The translations under genes were made by a program, and so were the position numbers. 64,000 nucleotides of DNA from Azospirillum sp. B21 (lineage in GTDB: Bacteria > Pseudomonadota > Alphaproteobacteria > Azospirillales > Azospirillaceae), in NCBI RefSeq assembly GCF_008364825.1, contig NZ_VTTO01000011.1, positions 30,095 to 94,094 on the forward strand, read 5' to 3'. Of the stretch, positions 1 to 9,319 are shown piece after piece. The stretch's first letter is position 1. Each line of letters begins with the position of its first letter. The notes beneath the pieces are model-generated. The model was not told the DNA's origin. It saw only the letters and a list, made by a program, of their open reading frames with translations, and searched no databases.

Positions 1-1196
1 CCGAGCATGGCGGTTCCCTGTTCCTGTTGGGGCGCACCGAACGGCGGCGGGGACAGGCGGCTATCGCGCAGGGAATTCTCAGGCGGGCCGCGCGGGTCGA
101 ACCGGAGTTGGGAGAGATCCGCGCCGAGCGGGCCGAGGCGGCCCTTGCGCTCGGCCATGCGGTCGAGGCGATGGAGCATGCCCAACATGCGCTGGCGCTC
201 GCACCTGCCCTGTTCGACGGCCACACCGCGCTTGCCGGTGCGCTGGAGGCGCTCGGCCGGCCGGATGCGGCGCTGCCGGGCTGGGAGCGGGCGATCCGCT
301 GCAATCCGGGCCGGGGAGAGGCCTTTACCGGACGCGCCGTCAACCTGCTCATCCGGCGGTTCGGGCCGCCGCCCCTGCCGGCGCCGCAGGCGGAGACGGG
401 GCGCCGGCTCGCCTCCACATCGCTCGGCTGGCATGGCCGGTTCGGCAATCAGCTTTTGCAGTACGGGGTCCTGCGTCTGTACGCTGCGCGGCATGGCCTT
501 ACCCTGGAAGTGCCGCCCTGGCCGGGGCGCCATCTCTATGGGCTGGACGATCCGCTGCCCGGCCCCGCCTTGCCCCGCCTGCCGGAGCGGGAGGTCGAGG
601 CCAGCGTCATGGCCGCGCTCAGTGGCGTAAGGCGCGGCACGGAACGCGAGGTACTGGCCGACCACGACGTCACCGCATATTTCTGCGGCGACACCGGCTT
701 CCTGGCATCGCATCGGGATGCCTTCCGCGGCTTCTTCACGCCGGGACCACACATCAGGCCCTGGACGGACGCGCTGACCGCCCGCCTGCGCGCAGCCGGC
801 CGTACGGTGGTGGCCTTGCACATCCGGCGCGGCGACTTCGGCTGGGGTCCCTTCTGGGTGGCGCCGGAAAGCTGGTACCTGCGTTGGCTGGATGCGATCT
901 GGCCCGGCCTGGACCAGCCGGTTCTCTACGTCGCGACGGACGACCCGCGCTGCCTCTCCGCCTTCGCCGCCTACCGGCCGCTCTCCGCCCGGGATCTGGC
1001 GGAGCCGGTCCCCGGGGCGGAGTTCCTCACCGATTTCCATGTCCTGTGCGAGGCCGATCTGGTGGCGGTGTCGAACAGCAGCTTCTCCTTCGTGGCGACC
1101 ATGCTGAACCGGCGCGCCCGAAGCGTCGTCCGCCCCGACAAGGCCCGGCAGGCGCTTCTTCCCTATGACCCCTGGTCCAGCCCGGTCCTGCTGTGA
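1..1196 (+). CDS. TPR-linked GT11-like (fucosyltransferase-like) glycosyltransferase, 5' end missing
   Basis: The reading frame is open to the left edge of the window, so the true start lies outside; the first possible internal start is a TTG at 27. About the first 110 visible residues are helical TPR-like repeats rich in Ala and Leu (for example ALALGHAVEAMEHAQHA). The catalytic part begins with FGNQLLQYGVLRLYA (about residue 139 counted from position 27), which resembles the GxxGNQxFQY motif of GT11 alpha-1,2-fucosyltransferases. ALHIRRGDF near residue 263 matches the HxRRxD donor-binding motif of that superfamily. A C-terminal VSNSSFSFVATML fits the SxSSFS motif. A GDP-sugar donor is inferred from the family; the acceptor is unknown. 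The stop codon overlaps the start of the next gene, so the two are translationally coupled. Confidence 0.8.
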   Translation, partial: EHGGSLFLLGRTERRRGQAAIAQGILRRAARVEPELGEIRAERAEAALALGHAVEAMEHAQHALALAPALFDGHTALAGALEALGRPDAALPGWERAIRCNPGRGEAFTGRAVNLLIRRFGPPPLPAPQAETGRRLASTSLGWHGRFGNQLLQYGVLRLYAARHGLTLEVPPWPGRHLYGLDDPLPGPALPRLPEREVEASVMAALSGVRRGTEREVLADHDVTAYFCGDTGFLASHRDAFRGFFTPGPHIRPWTDALTARLRAAGRTVVALHIRRGDFGWGPFWVAPESWYLRWLDAIWPGLDQPVLYVATDDPRCLSAFAAYRPLSARDLAEPVPGAEFLTDFHVLCEADLVAVSNSSFSFVATMLNRRARSVVRPDKARQALLPYDPWSSPVLL

Positions 1197-2965
1197 TGAC
1201 GGACACCGGCAATCCCGACGCCTTGCTGCAAACCGGTATGGCCCACCATGCCGCCGGGCGTGCGGCGGAGGCGGAAAGCGCATACCGGGCGGTGCTGGCC
1301 GCCGATCCCGGCCATCCCGGCGCCCTGCATCTGCTGGGGGTGCTGGCGCTTCATCATGGACAGCCGGCGGTCGCGGCGCAGCTCATCGGGGACTCGATCC
1401 GGCAAAATCCCGGCAATCCCGCCAGCTATTCCAGCCTAGCCGGCGCCTTGCTTCAGCTTGGCCAACTCGGCAAGGCACGGGCGAGCGCACGGCTGGCGTT
1501 GGCACTGGACCCCGGATCCCTCGACGGCCTCGCCAACCTCGCCGACATCCTGTCCGAGCGGGGGGAGCATGGTGCCGCGGCGGACACGCTCGGCCGTCTG
1601 CTGGTGCTCAGCCCGTGGTCGACGGAACCGCGGCTGAAACGCGCCCACGCGCTCCTCCACGCCGGCCGGAACGAGGACGCGGTGGAGACGTTGCTGACCC
1701 TGCTCGGCATGACGCCCCTGTCGGTGGCGGGATACACCAATCTGGGCGTGGCTCTGCGCCGGCTCGGGCGGGTGGAGGAGGCGATGGCCGCCTACCGCAG
1801 CGCGCTGGGCTTCTCTTCCGGGGAGCCGGGAACCCTCAACAACCTCGGCATCACCTTTCAGGATCTGGGCCGCTACGAGGAGGCCGCCGCCTGCTTCCGC
1901 CTCTCCATCGCGATGCAGCCGGACGGCGCCCATGCCCATCTCAATCTCGGCCTCGTCGCACGCGACGAGATGCGGGTGGACGAGTCGATCACTTTGGCGC
2001 GCCGTGCCGCCACGCTGGAGCCGGCCCTGGCCGAGGCGCATACCGCCCTGGGCCACGGCCTTCTGATCAAGGGGGAGTTCCGCGAGGGGTTCGCGGAGTA
2101 TGAATGGCGGACCCGCATGGCGGATTTCCCCTCGCCCCGTCGCGAATTCGCTTCGCCCGTCTGGGACGGTTCTGCTCTCGCGGGTCGCACCCTGCTGGTT
2201 CACGACGAGCAGGGGGTGGGGGACACGATCATGTTCGCGCGCTACGCCGCGCTGCTCCAGACGCATGGTGCGCGGGTGTTCCTGGACTGCAATGGACAAC
2301 TCGTCCGGCTGCTCTCGTCGATGCCCGGAATTGCCGGCGTCGTTCCCCGCTACGATCCCGCACCGCCGCACGATTTCCATGTGGCGCTGGCGAGCCTGCC
2401 GTACCTGCTGCGCGCCACGCTCTACACCATCCCCGCGCCGCTCGCCTATCTGCGGGCGGAACCGGCCTTGGTGGAGAGCTGGCGCGCGCGGCTCGGTCCA
2501 CGGCGGGGTCTTCGCATCGGGCTGGTCTGGGCCGGCAACCCGGAGTTCAAGGGCGACCGGCTGCGCTCCCCCGGTCTCGCAGCCTTTCGGCCCCTGCTCG
2601 ATCTGCCGGGTGTTTCGGTATACGGCCTTCAGAAGGGGGCGGGGCGGCGCGATCTGGATCGGTGCGGGCCGCTGCCGGCCAGCTTCGTCGATCTGGGCGC
2701 GGACATCGCCGACTTCGCCGACACGGCGGCGATCATGGAGACCATGGATCTCGTCGTCAGTTCCTGCACCGGGCCAGCCCATCTCGCCGGGGCGCTCGGC
2801 CGGCCGGTCTGGACCGTGCTGCCCTTCGCGCCGGACTGGCGGTGGCTGGAGCACGGCGTCTGCACCCCCTGGTATCCGACCATGCGCCTGTTCCGGCAGG
2901 AGCGGCGCGGCGATTGGACCACGATCGTGGCGCGGCTGTGCAGGATGCTGGAAAGCACCGTCTGA
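1196..2965 (+). CDS. TPR protein with C-terminal GT9/heptosyltransferase-like domain
   Basis: This protein has about 589 residues. Roughly residues 1-310 are tandem TPR units (motifs such as TNLGVALRRLGRVEEAMAAY and LNNLGITFQDLGRYEEAAAC). The rest is the GT9-like domain usually found behind such TPRs in alphaproteobacteria: EGFAEYEWR linker, LLVHDEQGVGDTIMFARY, IGLVWAGNPEFKGD, and a C-terminal SSCTGPAHLAGALGRPVW nucleotide-sugar pocket. It probably transfers a sugar to a surface glycan or a protein, but substrate and acceptor cannot be read from sequence. The ATG at 1196 overlaps the upstream TGA; a GTG at 1193 is an alternative start. The gene forms an operon with the partial GT11-like gene. 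Two further proteins of the same design lie at 9320-10795 and 29787-31712. Confidence 0.85.
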   Translation: MTDTGNPDALLQTGMAHHAAGRAAEAESAYRAVLAADPGHPGALHLLGVLALHHGQPAVAAQLIGDSIRQNPGNPASYSSLAGALLQLGQLGKARASARLALALDPGSLDGLANLADILSERGEHGAAADTLGRLLVLSPWSTEPRLKRAHALLHAGRNEDAVETLLTLLGMTPLSVAGYTNLGVALRRLGRVEEAMAAYRSALGFSSGEPGTLNNLGITFQDLGRYEEAAACFRLSIAMQPDGAHAHLNLGLVARDEMRVDESITLARRAATLEPALAEAHTALGHGLLIKGEFREGFAEYEWRTRMADFPSPRREFASPVWDGSALAGRTLLVHDEQGVGDTIMFARYAALLQTHGARVFLDCNGQLVRLLSSMPGIAGVVPRYDPAPPHDFHVALASLPYLLRATLYTIPAPLAYLRAEPALVESWRARLGPRRGLRIGLVWAGNPEFKGDRLRSPGLAAFRPLLDLPGVSVYGLQKGAGRRDLDRCGPLPASFVDLGADIADFADTAAIMETMDLVVSSCTGPAHLAGALGRPVWTVLPFAPDWRWLEHGVCTPWYPTMRLFRQERRGDWTTIVARLCRMLESTV

Positions 2966-2977
2966 CCCACGCTTGTT

Positions 2978-5734
2978 TTACCGCCGAACCGAGCGGGCAT
3001 CCGGCTCCACCGTGAAGGCCTCCGGCGGCAGCCCGGCCACGTGGCGGTCCCACATGATCCGGAAGGCGCGCTCCAGATGCCGCGTGAAGCGCGGGCTGTC
3101 GAACAGGGGTGCGGTGGCGCGCCCGGCCTCAAGCCGGCGGCGGTAGGCGGCGAGCGTCGCCGGCTCTCCAGCCAGCCGCACCGCGCGTTCCTCATACTCC
3201 GCGAAGGAGTGGGTGACCGTCTCCGGCAGGCCGGCCGCGTGCAGCAGACTGGCTGCGACGCTGGAGGCGAAGGTCTCGCCCCGCATGGTGAGGACGGGCA
3301 ACCCCATCCAGAGGGCGTCGGAGGTGGTGGTGTGGCCGGTGTATGGGAAGCTGTCGAGCGCCAGATCGCCAAGCCGATAGCGGGCGAGATGCCCGGCCTG
3401 CGGGCAGGGAGCGGCGAAGACCAGCCGTGCCGGTTCGACGCCATGGCGCGCCGCCTCCATCCGCAGGTTGGCGGTGGCGTCGCTTCCCGCCTCCAGCAGC
3501 CAGAGCGTGCTGTCCGGCACGCGGCGCAGGATACGCATCCACAGGGCGAACAGGGCAGGGGTGATCTTGAAGGTGGCGTGGAAGGCGCAGAAGACCACAC
3601 CTTCGGCGGGCAGGTCGCAGGCCGCGCGCGTCGGCACGGGGGCGTCGGACGGCCGGCGGCGGTCGTTGACCTGATAGCTGTCGGGCATCCGCACCAGCCG
3701 CTCGCGGTAGAAAGGCTGGTGCTCCGGCGGCGTGACGATGCGGTCGCCGATGGCATAGTCCAGCAAGTCCGCACCCAGGGTTCCCGGATAGCCGATATAG
3801 GCGACCTGGATGGGCGCTAGGCGCCGCGCCAGCAGCGTCAGACGGGCGTTCTGGGTATAGCCCTTCAGGTCCACCAGGATGTGGATGTTGTCCTCGGCGC
3901 ACAGCGCCGCGACCGTGTCGGGATCGGCGCGCCGCAGGTCGCGGAAGCGGTCGAAACCGGCCTCCAGCCGCCGCCGCATCGGGCTTCCATCGTCTTCGCC
4001 GTAGGAATAGCCGAAAACGGTAAAGCGGCTCCGGTCGTGCAGTTCGAAGAGTTCCGCCGTCAGGTGGGCCGTGGCGTGCTCGTGGAAGTCGGCGGAGAGA
4101 TAGGCGACGTTCAGCCGCCCTCCCGGCGGCACGGGACGCCGCATGGCCGGAGCCGGTGGGACCGGTCCGACGACTGACCGGTGGAAATGGCGGGCCGCGC
4201 GGTCCTGCTGCGCCGGGCTGGTCCCGATGAGCAGGCTCAGCAGCGGCAGCACGATTCCCTCGTCGCGGTCGATGACCTCCAGCAGCCGGCGGCAGGTCTC
4301 TCCGTGGACCCGCCAGTCGCAGATGGACAGGCTCGCGAACAGACGGTCGCAGAGGGATTCAGTCCGTTCCGGGGCAAGCCGATGGGCGTGGTCGTAGCCT
4401 TCGGCGGCCTTTGCCATCCGCTTCGCCGCGCGCAGGCTGTGCGCAGTCTCTCGCCAAGCCTCCACCGAGTCCGGCTGGAGCGCCAGCGCCCTCGTGTGGG
4501 CGTCCAGCGCCTCTTCGCCGCGGTGTCCGTCCCGGAGCAGGGTGCCGAGCCGGGTGAAGAGCAGGGCGTCCGGCTGAAGGCGGAGCGCGCGCCGGATCAG
4601 GACCGAGGCGGGGCCCGGGCGGGCGGCGCGTTCCAGCAGGGCGAGATTGCTGAAGGCATCCGCGAGGTCCGGCTGCAAGGCGATGGCGAGGGCGAAGTGC
4701 CGCCGCGATTGCTCCAGCCGCCCGAGCGAAAAATCCACCACTCCCAGCAGGAAGGCCGCCGCCGGCTGGTCGGCCGAAGTGGCGAGGATCGCGCGGCACA
4801 GCATGGCGCTCTCCTCCGGCTTTCCCTGCTGGTACAGGGCGAAAGCCCGGCCCAGCGTCTCTTCCGGGCTGGAGACCGCAGACCCATGGCTGAGCGGGCG
4901 CGTGACCGTGCCGCCGTCGGGTGTGGAGAGGGTGTGGGGGGCCTGCTTGCGGGGCAGGGGGTAGCCCGCCAGATGCAGGATGCCGAGCGGAGCGTGGGGA
5001 AGCTCCGGCTCCAGCAGCAGCCGTCCGTCCGCGGAACTGAAGGGTGTGGCCCGGAAGCAGATCCAGTTGCAGCGCGCCGGCAACTGGCTGAACGGCAGCC
5101 CGCCGGTGCGCAGGGCGAGGTTCAACGCGACTTGCTCGCTGACGAAGAGCACGGTCCGGCGAAGGGAGTCCGCCAGCAGGCGCGCCCAGAGCGCCCAGTG
5201 CGGCGCGTCGCGGCGCGCGGCGAAGACCCCGCAGTTCAGCAGCGGATAGGCGAAGAGCCGGCGCGCCGTGTCCTCGTCGAAGCAGGCCTTGTACCAGTCA
5301 TGCAGGTGATTGGCGTAGGGCGCGCCGTCGTAGAAGGGCGTGTAGGCGCGGTCGAGTTCCGGCACGATGGCGAAGCCGGTCGCCGCCGCACCGGCCAGCA
5401 GCAGTTCGACGGCCGACCAATCCTGTACCCAGCAGTCGGCGTCCAGCCACAGGATGGTGGCGGCGTCGGGAACGTGGCGCGGGAGATGCGGGCGCGACAT
5501 CATCGCCTTGAAATACTCCGGCATCGGCCGGTCGAAGGGATGGTCCCAGCCGGGAAGCACCAGCCGGGCGCCTTCGCCGGTCAGCCAGCGCCGTTGCTCC
5601 GTCCCAAGCCCGAGATCGAGCACGGTTATGGGAACCCCGGCCCCTTGTGGAAAGGCGCGGATCGAGCGGATGAGCCCCTGAAGCAGCGGGAAATAAGCGC
5701 CGTCGCCGGCCGTCGCAATCGCGAAGGGATGCAC
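2978..5734 (-). CDS. Three-part glycosyltransferase: GT8-like domain, TPRs, OGT/SPINDLY-type GT41 domain
   Basis: This 918-residue protein carries two putative catalytic domains. Residues about 1-275 look like a GT8-type transferase: ILWLDADCWVQD holds the DxD metal/nucleotide motif and LLNCGVFAARRDAPHW is the usual downstream motif. Residues about 285-510 are TPRs. Residues about 560-905 are an O-GlcNAc-transferase-like GT41 domain, with YLSADFHEHATAHL (catalytic-His region), DLKGYTQNARLTLLA, IQVAYIGYPGTLGA, the lysine-bearing FKITPALFALWM, and SFPYTGHTTTSDALWMG. These follow the order seen in human OGT. The protein could add a sugar to a protein and then extend it, but that is inference. 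It converges with the upstream gene, leaving only 12 bases between stop codons. Confidence 0.85.
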   Translation of the reverse strand: MHPFAIATAGDGAYFPLLQGLIRSIRAFPQGAGVPITVLDLGLGTEQRRWLTGEGARLVLPGWDHPFDRPMPEYFKAMMSRPHLPRHVPDAATILWLDADCWVQDWSAVELLLAGAAATGFAIVPELDRAYTPFYDGAPYANHLHDWYKACFDEDTARRLFAYPLLNCGVFAARRDAPHWALWARLLADSLRRTVLFVSEQVALNLALRTGGLPFSQLPARCNWICFRATPFSSADGRLLLEPELPHAPLGILHLAGYPLPRKQAPHTLSTPDGGTVTRPLSHGSAVSSPEETLGRAFALYQQGKPEESAMLCRAILATSADQPAAAFLLGVVDFSLGRLEQSRRHFALAIALQPDLADAFSNLALLERAARPGPASVLIRRALRLQPDALLFTRLGTLLRDGHRGEEALDAHTRALALQPDSVEAWRETAHSLRAAKRMAKAAEGYDHAHRLAPERTESLCDRLFASLSICDWRVHGETCRRLLEVIDRDEGIVLPLLSLLIGTSPAQQDRAARHFHRSVVGPVPPAPAMRRPVPPGGRLNVAYLSADFHEHATAHLTAELFELHDRSRFTVFGYSYGEDDGSPMRRRLEAGFDRFRDLRRADPDTVAALCAEDNIHILVDLKGYTQNARLTLLARRLAPIQVAYIGYPGTLGADLLDYAIGDRIVTPPEHQPFYRERLVRMPDSYQVNDRRRPSDAPVPTRAACDLPAEGVVFCAFHATFKITPALFALWMRILRRVPDSTLWLLEAGSDATANLRMEAARHGVEPARLVFAAPCPQAGHLARYRLGDLALDSFPYTGHTTTSDALWMGLPVLTMRGETFASSVAASLLHAAGLPETVTHSFAEYEERAVRLAGEPATLAAYRRRLEAGRATAPLFDSPRFTRHLERAFRIMWDRHVAGLPPEAFTVEPDARSVRR

Positions 5735-5756
5735 CGATCAACTCCCGGCCGGCGTT

Positions 5757-5779
5757 CCTCTCCCGCGGCGGGGGAGGGG
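5757..5779. repeat. GC-rich REP-like palindrome
   Basis: CCTCTCCCGC is followed by the near-complement GGCGGGGGAGGGG between two divergent genes. The core resembles the repeats at 49808-49849, 49884-49923 and 63943-63965. Confidence 0.4.
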
Positions 5780-5998
5780 CGGCAGAAGAGCGAAATGTCC
5801 GAAGCGGGAACCGGCGGTGCGTTCCATTCGTTCCCTCCTTTCATCGAACAGGGCATCGACCCTGCATCATCGACCGGGTCTTGGCAACTCCGCGGGCATC
5901 TTGCCACGCTGGTGTGTTCCACTCCATGCTTCCCCAATCCCCGGGTTCACGCCGCCTGGGTTCAAGCCTGTGTGTTCAAGCTCGTCCGAGGTCCCGGT

Positions 5999-7369
5999 AT
6001 GTCCATTCGCCCGCGTAAGACTTGCCGGGTCTGCGGTTCTCCGATCCTGGTGCCGGTCATCGATCTCGGCCCGCAGGTCCTGCAGGGAGCCTTCGCCAAG
6101 CCGGGGCGGCCGGCACCGGCCGAGGTGACGCTTCCCATGCGGCTCGTTCGCTGCGGCGCCGACCGCGACCCGGCGGCCTGCGGGCTGCTGCAGACCGCCG
6201 CCAGCGTACCGCCCGAGCTGCTGTACCGGACCTATTGGTACCGGTCGGGCCTCAACGCGACGATGCGCGATCATCTGCGCGGCATCGCCGAGCAGGCCGG
6301 GGCGCTGGCGGGGCGGCCGGCGCCGGCGGTGCTCGACATCGGCTGCAACGACGGCACCCTGCTCCTCTCCTATCCCGCCGCGTCGCTGCGGGTCGGGGTC
6401 GATCCGTCCGACATCGCCGCCGGGCTTGACGGCGACATCACCGTCGTCAACACCTTCTTCCCCTCCGACGCCGCCCTGACGAAACTCGCCGGCGCCCGGT
6501 TCGACATCGTGACCTCCATCGCCATGTTCTACGACATCGAAGACCCTTGCGGGGCGGCGGCGGCGATCTCCCGGCTGCTCGCTCCGGACGGGGTGTGGGT
6601 GCTGGAGCTGTCTTATCTGCCGCTCATGCTGCTGCGGAACGCCTTCGACACGGTTTGCCACGAACATCTGGAATATTACAGCCTCGCCGTGCTGGAGACC
6701 GTCGCCCGGCGGGCCGGGCTGCGGATCTTCCGGGCGGAGGTCAACGGGATGAACGGCGGCAGCATCCGCTGCTTCGCCTGCCACGCCGCGAACGACCGGT
6801 TCGGCACGGCGGAGGACCGGGCTTTCCTGGAGGCGCTGCGGCGGCGGGAGGCGGCGATGGGGCTGGCGACGGACCGTCCCTACCGTGCCTTTCAGGCGCG
6901 GGCGGAGACCCTGCGGGACGAGGTGGTCGGCCATCTGCGCGCCGTCCGGGAAAGGGGAGGGCGCGTGCATGTCTATGGCGCCTCCACCAAGGGCAACGTG
7001 CTTCTGCAATGGTGCGGGATCGGCCGTGATCTCGTCGAGTGCGCCGCCGACCGCAATCCCGAAAAGGTCGGTGCCGTCACGCCCGGCACCGGCATCCCTA
7101 TCGTCTCCGAAGCGGAATCCCGCGCGCTCAGGCCCGACCTCTACCTTGTCCTGCCCTGGCATTTCCGCCGCGAATTCCTGGAACGCGAACGCGCGATGGT
7201 GATGGGCGGCACCAAGCTGCTGTTTCCGCTGCCGGAAGTGGAGGTGGTGGCGGCGGGGAACTTCGAGCGGGCGCAGGCCCGGCTGGATTGCATGGAGGCG
7301 CTGCTGCTGGGAAATGACTGCGGCGGGGAGGTGGCTCACCGCGGCTCTGATCCCCAAGGCTTGGGGTGA
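5999..7369 (+). CDS. Class I SAM-dependent sugar C-methyltransferase-like protein
   Basis: The 456-residue protein starts at the ATG at 5999; the frame stays open far upstream, but that extension is antisense to the previous gene and has no family features. Domain order matches the TylCIII/NovU-type C-methyltransferases: an N-terminal zinc-binding segment (CRVCG at residues 8-12, with more Cys later), a SAM-binding VLDIGCNDGTLLLSY (near residue 113), the conserved CHEHLEYYS (near 220) with the expected catalytic His/Tyr region, and a C-terminal domain with YGASTKGNVLLQWCG. Family members methylate a carbon of a nucleotide-linked keto-sugar, giving branched deoxysugars. In this cluster it suggests a modified sugar is made for the glycan. 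Its last 34 bases overlap the convergent GT61 gene. Confidence 0.85.
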   Translation: MSIRPRKTCRVCGSPILVPVIDLGPQVLQGAFAKPGRPAPAEVTLPMRLVRCGADRDPAACGLLQTAASVPPELLYRTYWYRSGLNATMRDHLRGIAEQAGALAGRPAPAVLDIGCNDGTLLLSYPAASLRVGVDPSDIAAGLDGDITVVNTFFPSDAALTKLAGARFDIVTSIAMFYDIEDPCGAAAAISRLLAPDGVWVLELSYLPLMLLRNAFDTVCHEHLEYYSLAVLETVARRAGLRIFRAEVNGMNGGSIRCFACHAANDRFGTAEDRAFLEALRRREAAMGLATDRPYRAFQARAETLRDEVVGHLRAVRERGGRVHVYGASTKGNVLLQWCGIGRDLVECAADRNPEKVGAVTPGTGIPIVSEAESRALRPDLYLVLPWHFRREFLERERAMVMGGTKLLFPLPEVEVVAAGNFERAQARLDCMEALLLGNDCGGEVAHRGSDPQGLG

Positions 7370-9231
7370 GCCAGAACCTCATCCAGCAGTTTGCCGAGTG
7401 CGTCGGGGTCGATCCGCACGGGGATGTCCAGCCGGGCGAGCAGGTCGTCGGGCCGGCCGGCAGGATCGTCGGTGAACCGGCCGGCCAGATGGTGGAACCG
7501 GCCGAGCAGCGGGATCTGCACGCCCATCTGCGGGTTCCAGCGGGAGTCCGGATGGAAGAAGTCCGGGTTGCAGAGATGCACCCAGTGACCGCCCGGCGGC
7601 AGGAACACCTGATTGGCGGTGGCCGCCCCGACCGGGGCCACCACCACCTCCGCCTCCGCCATCAGTTCGATCGTTTCCAGCACGCCGAGCCGTTCCGGCT
7701 GCACCGTTTCGAAACCCCGGGCTTCAAGCAGGGCCGCGATCTCGGCGTCGTTGGCGATGCGGTGCTTGGGCGCCGAGCCGCGCCGCGACAGGTAGAGGCG
7801 CCTTGTCGGCGGCCCGTCGCTGCGCCGACAAGGCAGCAGCCGGTCCCGCAGCCAGCGATAGGCGACGGGATAGGGAACGGCCGATGGTACCGCCGCCCGG
7901 CTCAGACGGTAGTGAATCTGCGCGCTGTCCGGACCCACCAGATCCCGCGCCTCGATGACCTGTTCGGCGGGCAGGCCGGCGAGTTGCAGCATTTCCCGAT
8001 GGTATGGACGCAGGTCGAAGAGAAGGACCGGCAGGGGGCGTGTCTCGGCCACGCGTTCCCGCACCATCAACCTCGGCAGCACCTCCACGAGGAAATGCCA
8101 GTAATTGGGGGTGGAGGGGAGGACGAGCACCGGCTGGTCGATCGCCACCGTCCGGTAGAGCGGGCGGGGCAGGCGGAAGGCGCCCGCCGTGGCGCCGGGC
8201 GTCACGCCGACCAGCGGCACCCGCGCCCCGTGCACGACCGTGTCGGCCACTTCCCGCAGAAGGAAACGCCGGCCAGCCAGCAAGTGGCTTTCGTAGTTGT
8301 CCTTGACGTAAAAGCCCTGAACGACCTCGATCTCCGCATCGAGCGCCACGCCCACCGCTTCCCGCGCGAGCGTCGACAGCCGGTCGATTTGCGGGCGCAG
8401 CCAGTCGGGGCTCGCCGATGTCAGCGTCTCGCTGGGCTCCTGGGCCGGGGCTCGCCAGGTCTCATAGCGGAAGTCGGCGGCGGCGCACCAGGCCGGGAAG
8501 GGCAGCAGGGCCAGAGGGAAGCGGTCTATGTCCGGGGGCGGGACCTCGGGGAAGTCGAGCGTGTCCTTGATCGCCAGCAGCTCCATGGCCAGGGCCGGGC
8601 GCTCGACGAGCAGCGCCACCCGCACCAGCCGTTCCAGCAGCTCGCGCAGGGCTTCGGTGAGAGCGGGCGCCCCCCGCACAAGGGAGAGCGCCTGTTCGCA
8701 GAACCTCGCGGCACCCTCCGGATCTCCGCCGCCGAATGCGCGAACGGCGGCGCGCTCGCAGAAGGCGGCATAGACCTCCCGCAGGGGAAGGAAACCGGGT
8801 GCCCGCGCCACGCCCCGCCGCAACCACGCGACCGCTTCCGGCTCGTCACCGCTCCGGCTGTAAAGCAGCGCCAGCGAGAGGTGGCTCGCTCCATCCTCCG
8901 GCCGCAGGGCCACGGCGCGCCGGTGGTGGCGGCAGGCCGCCGCCGGCCGGCCGGCGGACTGTTCCAGGATGGCGAGGTTGCGGTGAGCGTCGAAGAAGCC
9001 GGGTTCCAGCGCCGCCGTGACGGTGAAGTGCGCGCGTGCCGCGTCCAGGCGGCCCTGCCCGAAGGCAATGGTGCCCGACAGGCAGCGGGTCTCCGCCTGC
9101 TCCGGCCGGACGCGCAGGATCGAGCGGCAGAGATCGGCCGCCTCCTCGGCACGGCCGGCCTGAAGGAGCGCGAGCGCCCGGTCCAGGGATTCGGCCAGCG
9201 TGAAGGCGCCTTGCGGCGGAACGGCTTCCAT
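7336..9231 (-). CDS. TPR protein with GT61 (DUF563) glycosyltransferase domain
   Basis: The protein has 631 residues. Residues about 10-200 are TPRs (LALLQAGRAEEAADLC, LAILEQSAGRPAAACRHH). The C-terminal half is a GT61 domain: NYWHFLVEVLPRL near residue 377, TRRLYLSRRGSAPKHR near 478, and GAATANQVFLPPGG, which is the usual GT61 triad of motifs. GT61 enzymes include xylosyl- and GlcNAc-transferases; the bacterial substrates are mostly unknown. It is transcribed divergently from the TPR-GT9 gene, with about 90 bases between them, so the two may share a promoter region. Its 3' end overlaps the C-methyltransferase gene. Confidence 0.87.
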   Translation of the reverse strand: MEAVPPQGAFTLAESLDRALALLQAGRAEEAADLCRSILRVRPEQAETRCLSGTIAFGQGRLDAARAHFTVTAALEPGFFDAHRNLAILEQSAGRPAAACRHHRRAVALRPEDGASHLSLALLYSRSGDEPEAVAWLRRGVARAPGFLPLREVYAAFCERAAVRAFGGGDPEGAARFCEQALSLVRGAPALTEALRELLERLVRVALLVERPALAMELLAIKDTLDFPEVPPPDIDRFPLALLPFPAWCAAADFRYETWRAPAQEPSETLTSASPDWLRPQIDRLSTLAREAVGVALDAEIEVVQGFYVKDNYESHLLAGRRFLLREVADTVVHGARVPLVGVTPGATAGAFRLPRPLYRTVAIDQPVLVLPSTPNYWHFLVEVLPRLMVRERVAETRPLPVLLFDLRPYHREMLQLAGLPAEQVIEARDLVGPDSAQIHYRLSRAAVPSAVPYPVAYRWLRDRLLPCRRSDGPPTRRLYLSRRGSAPKHRIANDAEIAALLEARGFETVQPERLGVLETIELMAEAEVVVAPVGAATANQVFLPPGGHWVHLCNPDFFHPDSRWNPQMGVQIPLLGRFHHLAGRFTDDPAGRPDDLLARLDIPVRIDPDALGKLLDEVLAHPKPWGSEPR

Positions 9232-9319
9232 CCGACAATGGTTAGCATTCGACGCCGGCCCGCCGACAGGGCTTTTCCGGATGGTGCTTTATTCGGTGAC
9301 GTCCATGAGGGGGACAGTC

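Noticed and set aside
4181..5998. N-terminal extension of the C-methyltransferase frame to 4181
   Set aside because: The extension is antisense to the GT8-GT41 gene, has a biased Gly/Arg/Gln composition and no family features; the real start is 5999.
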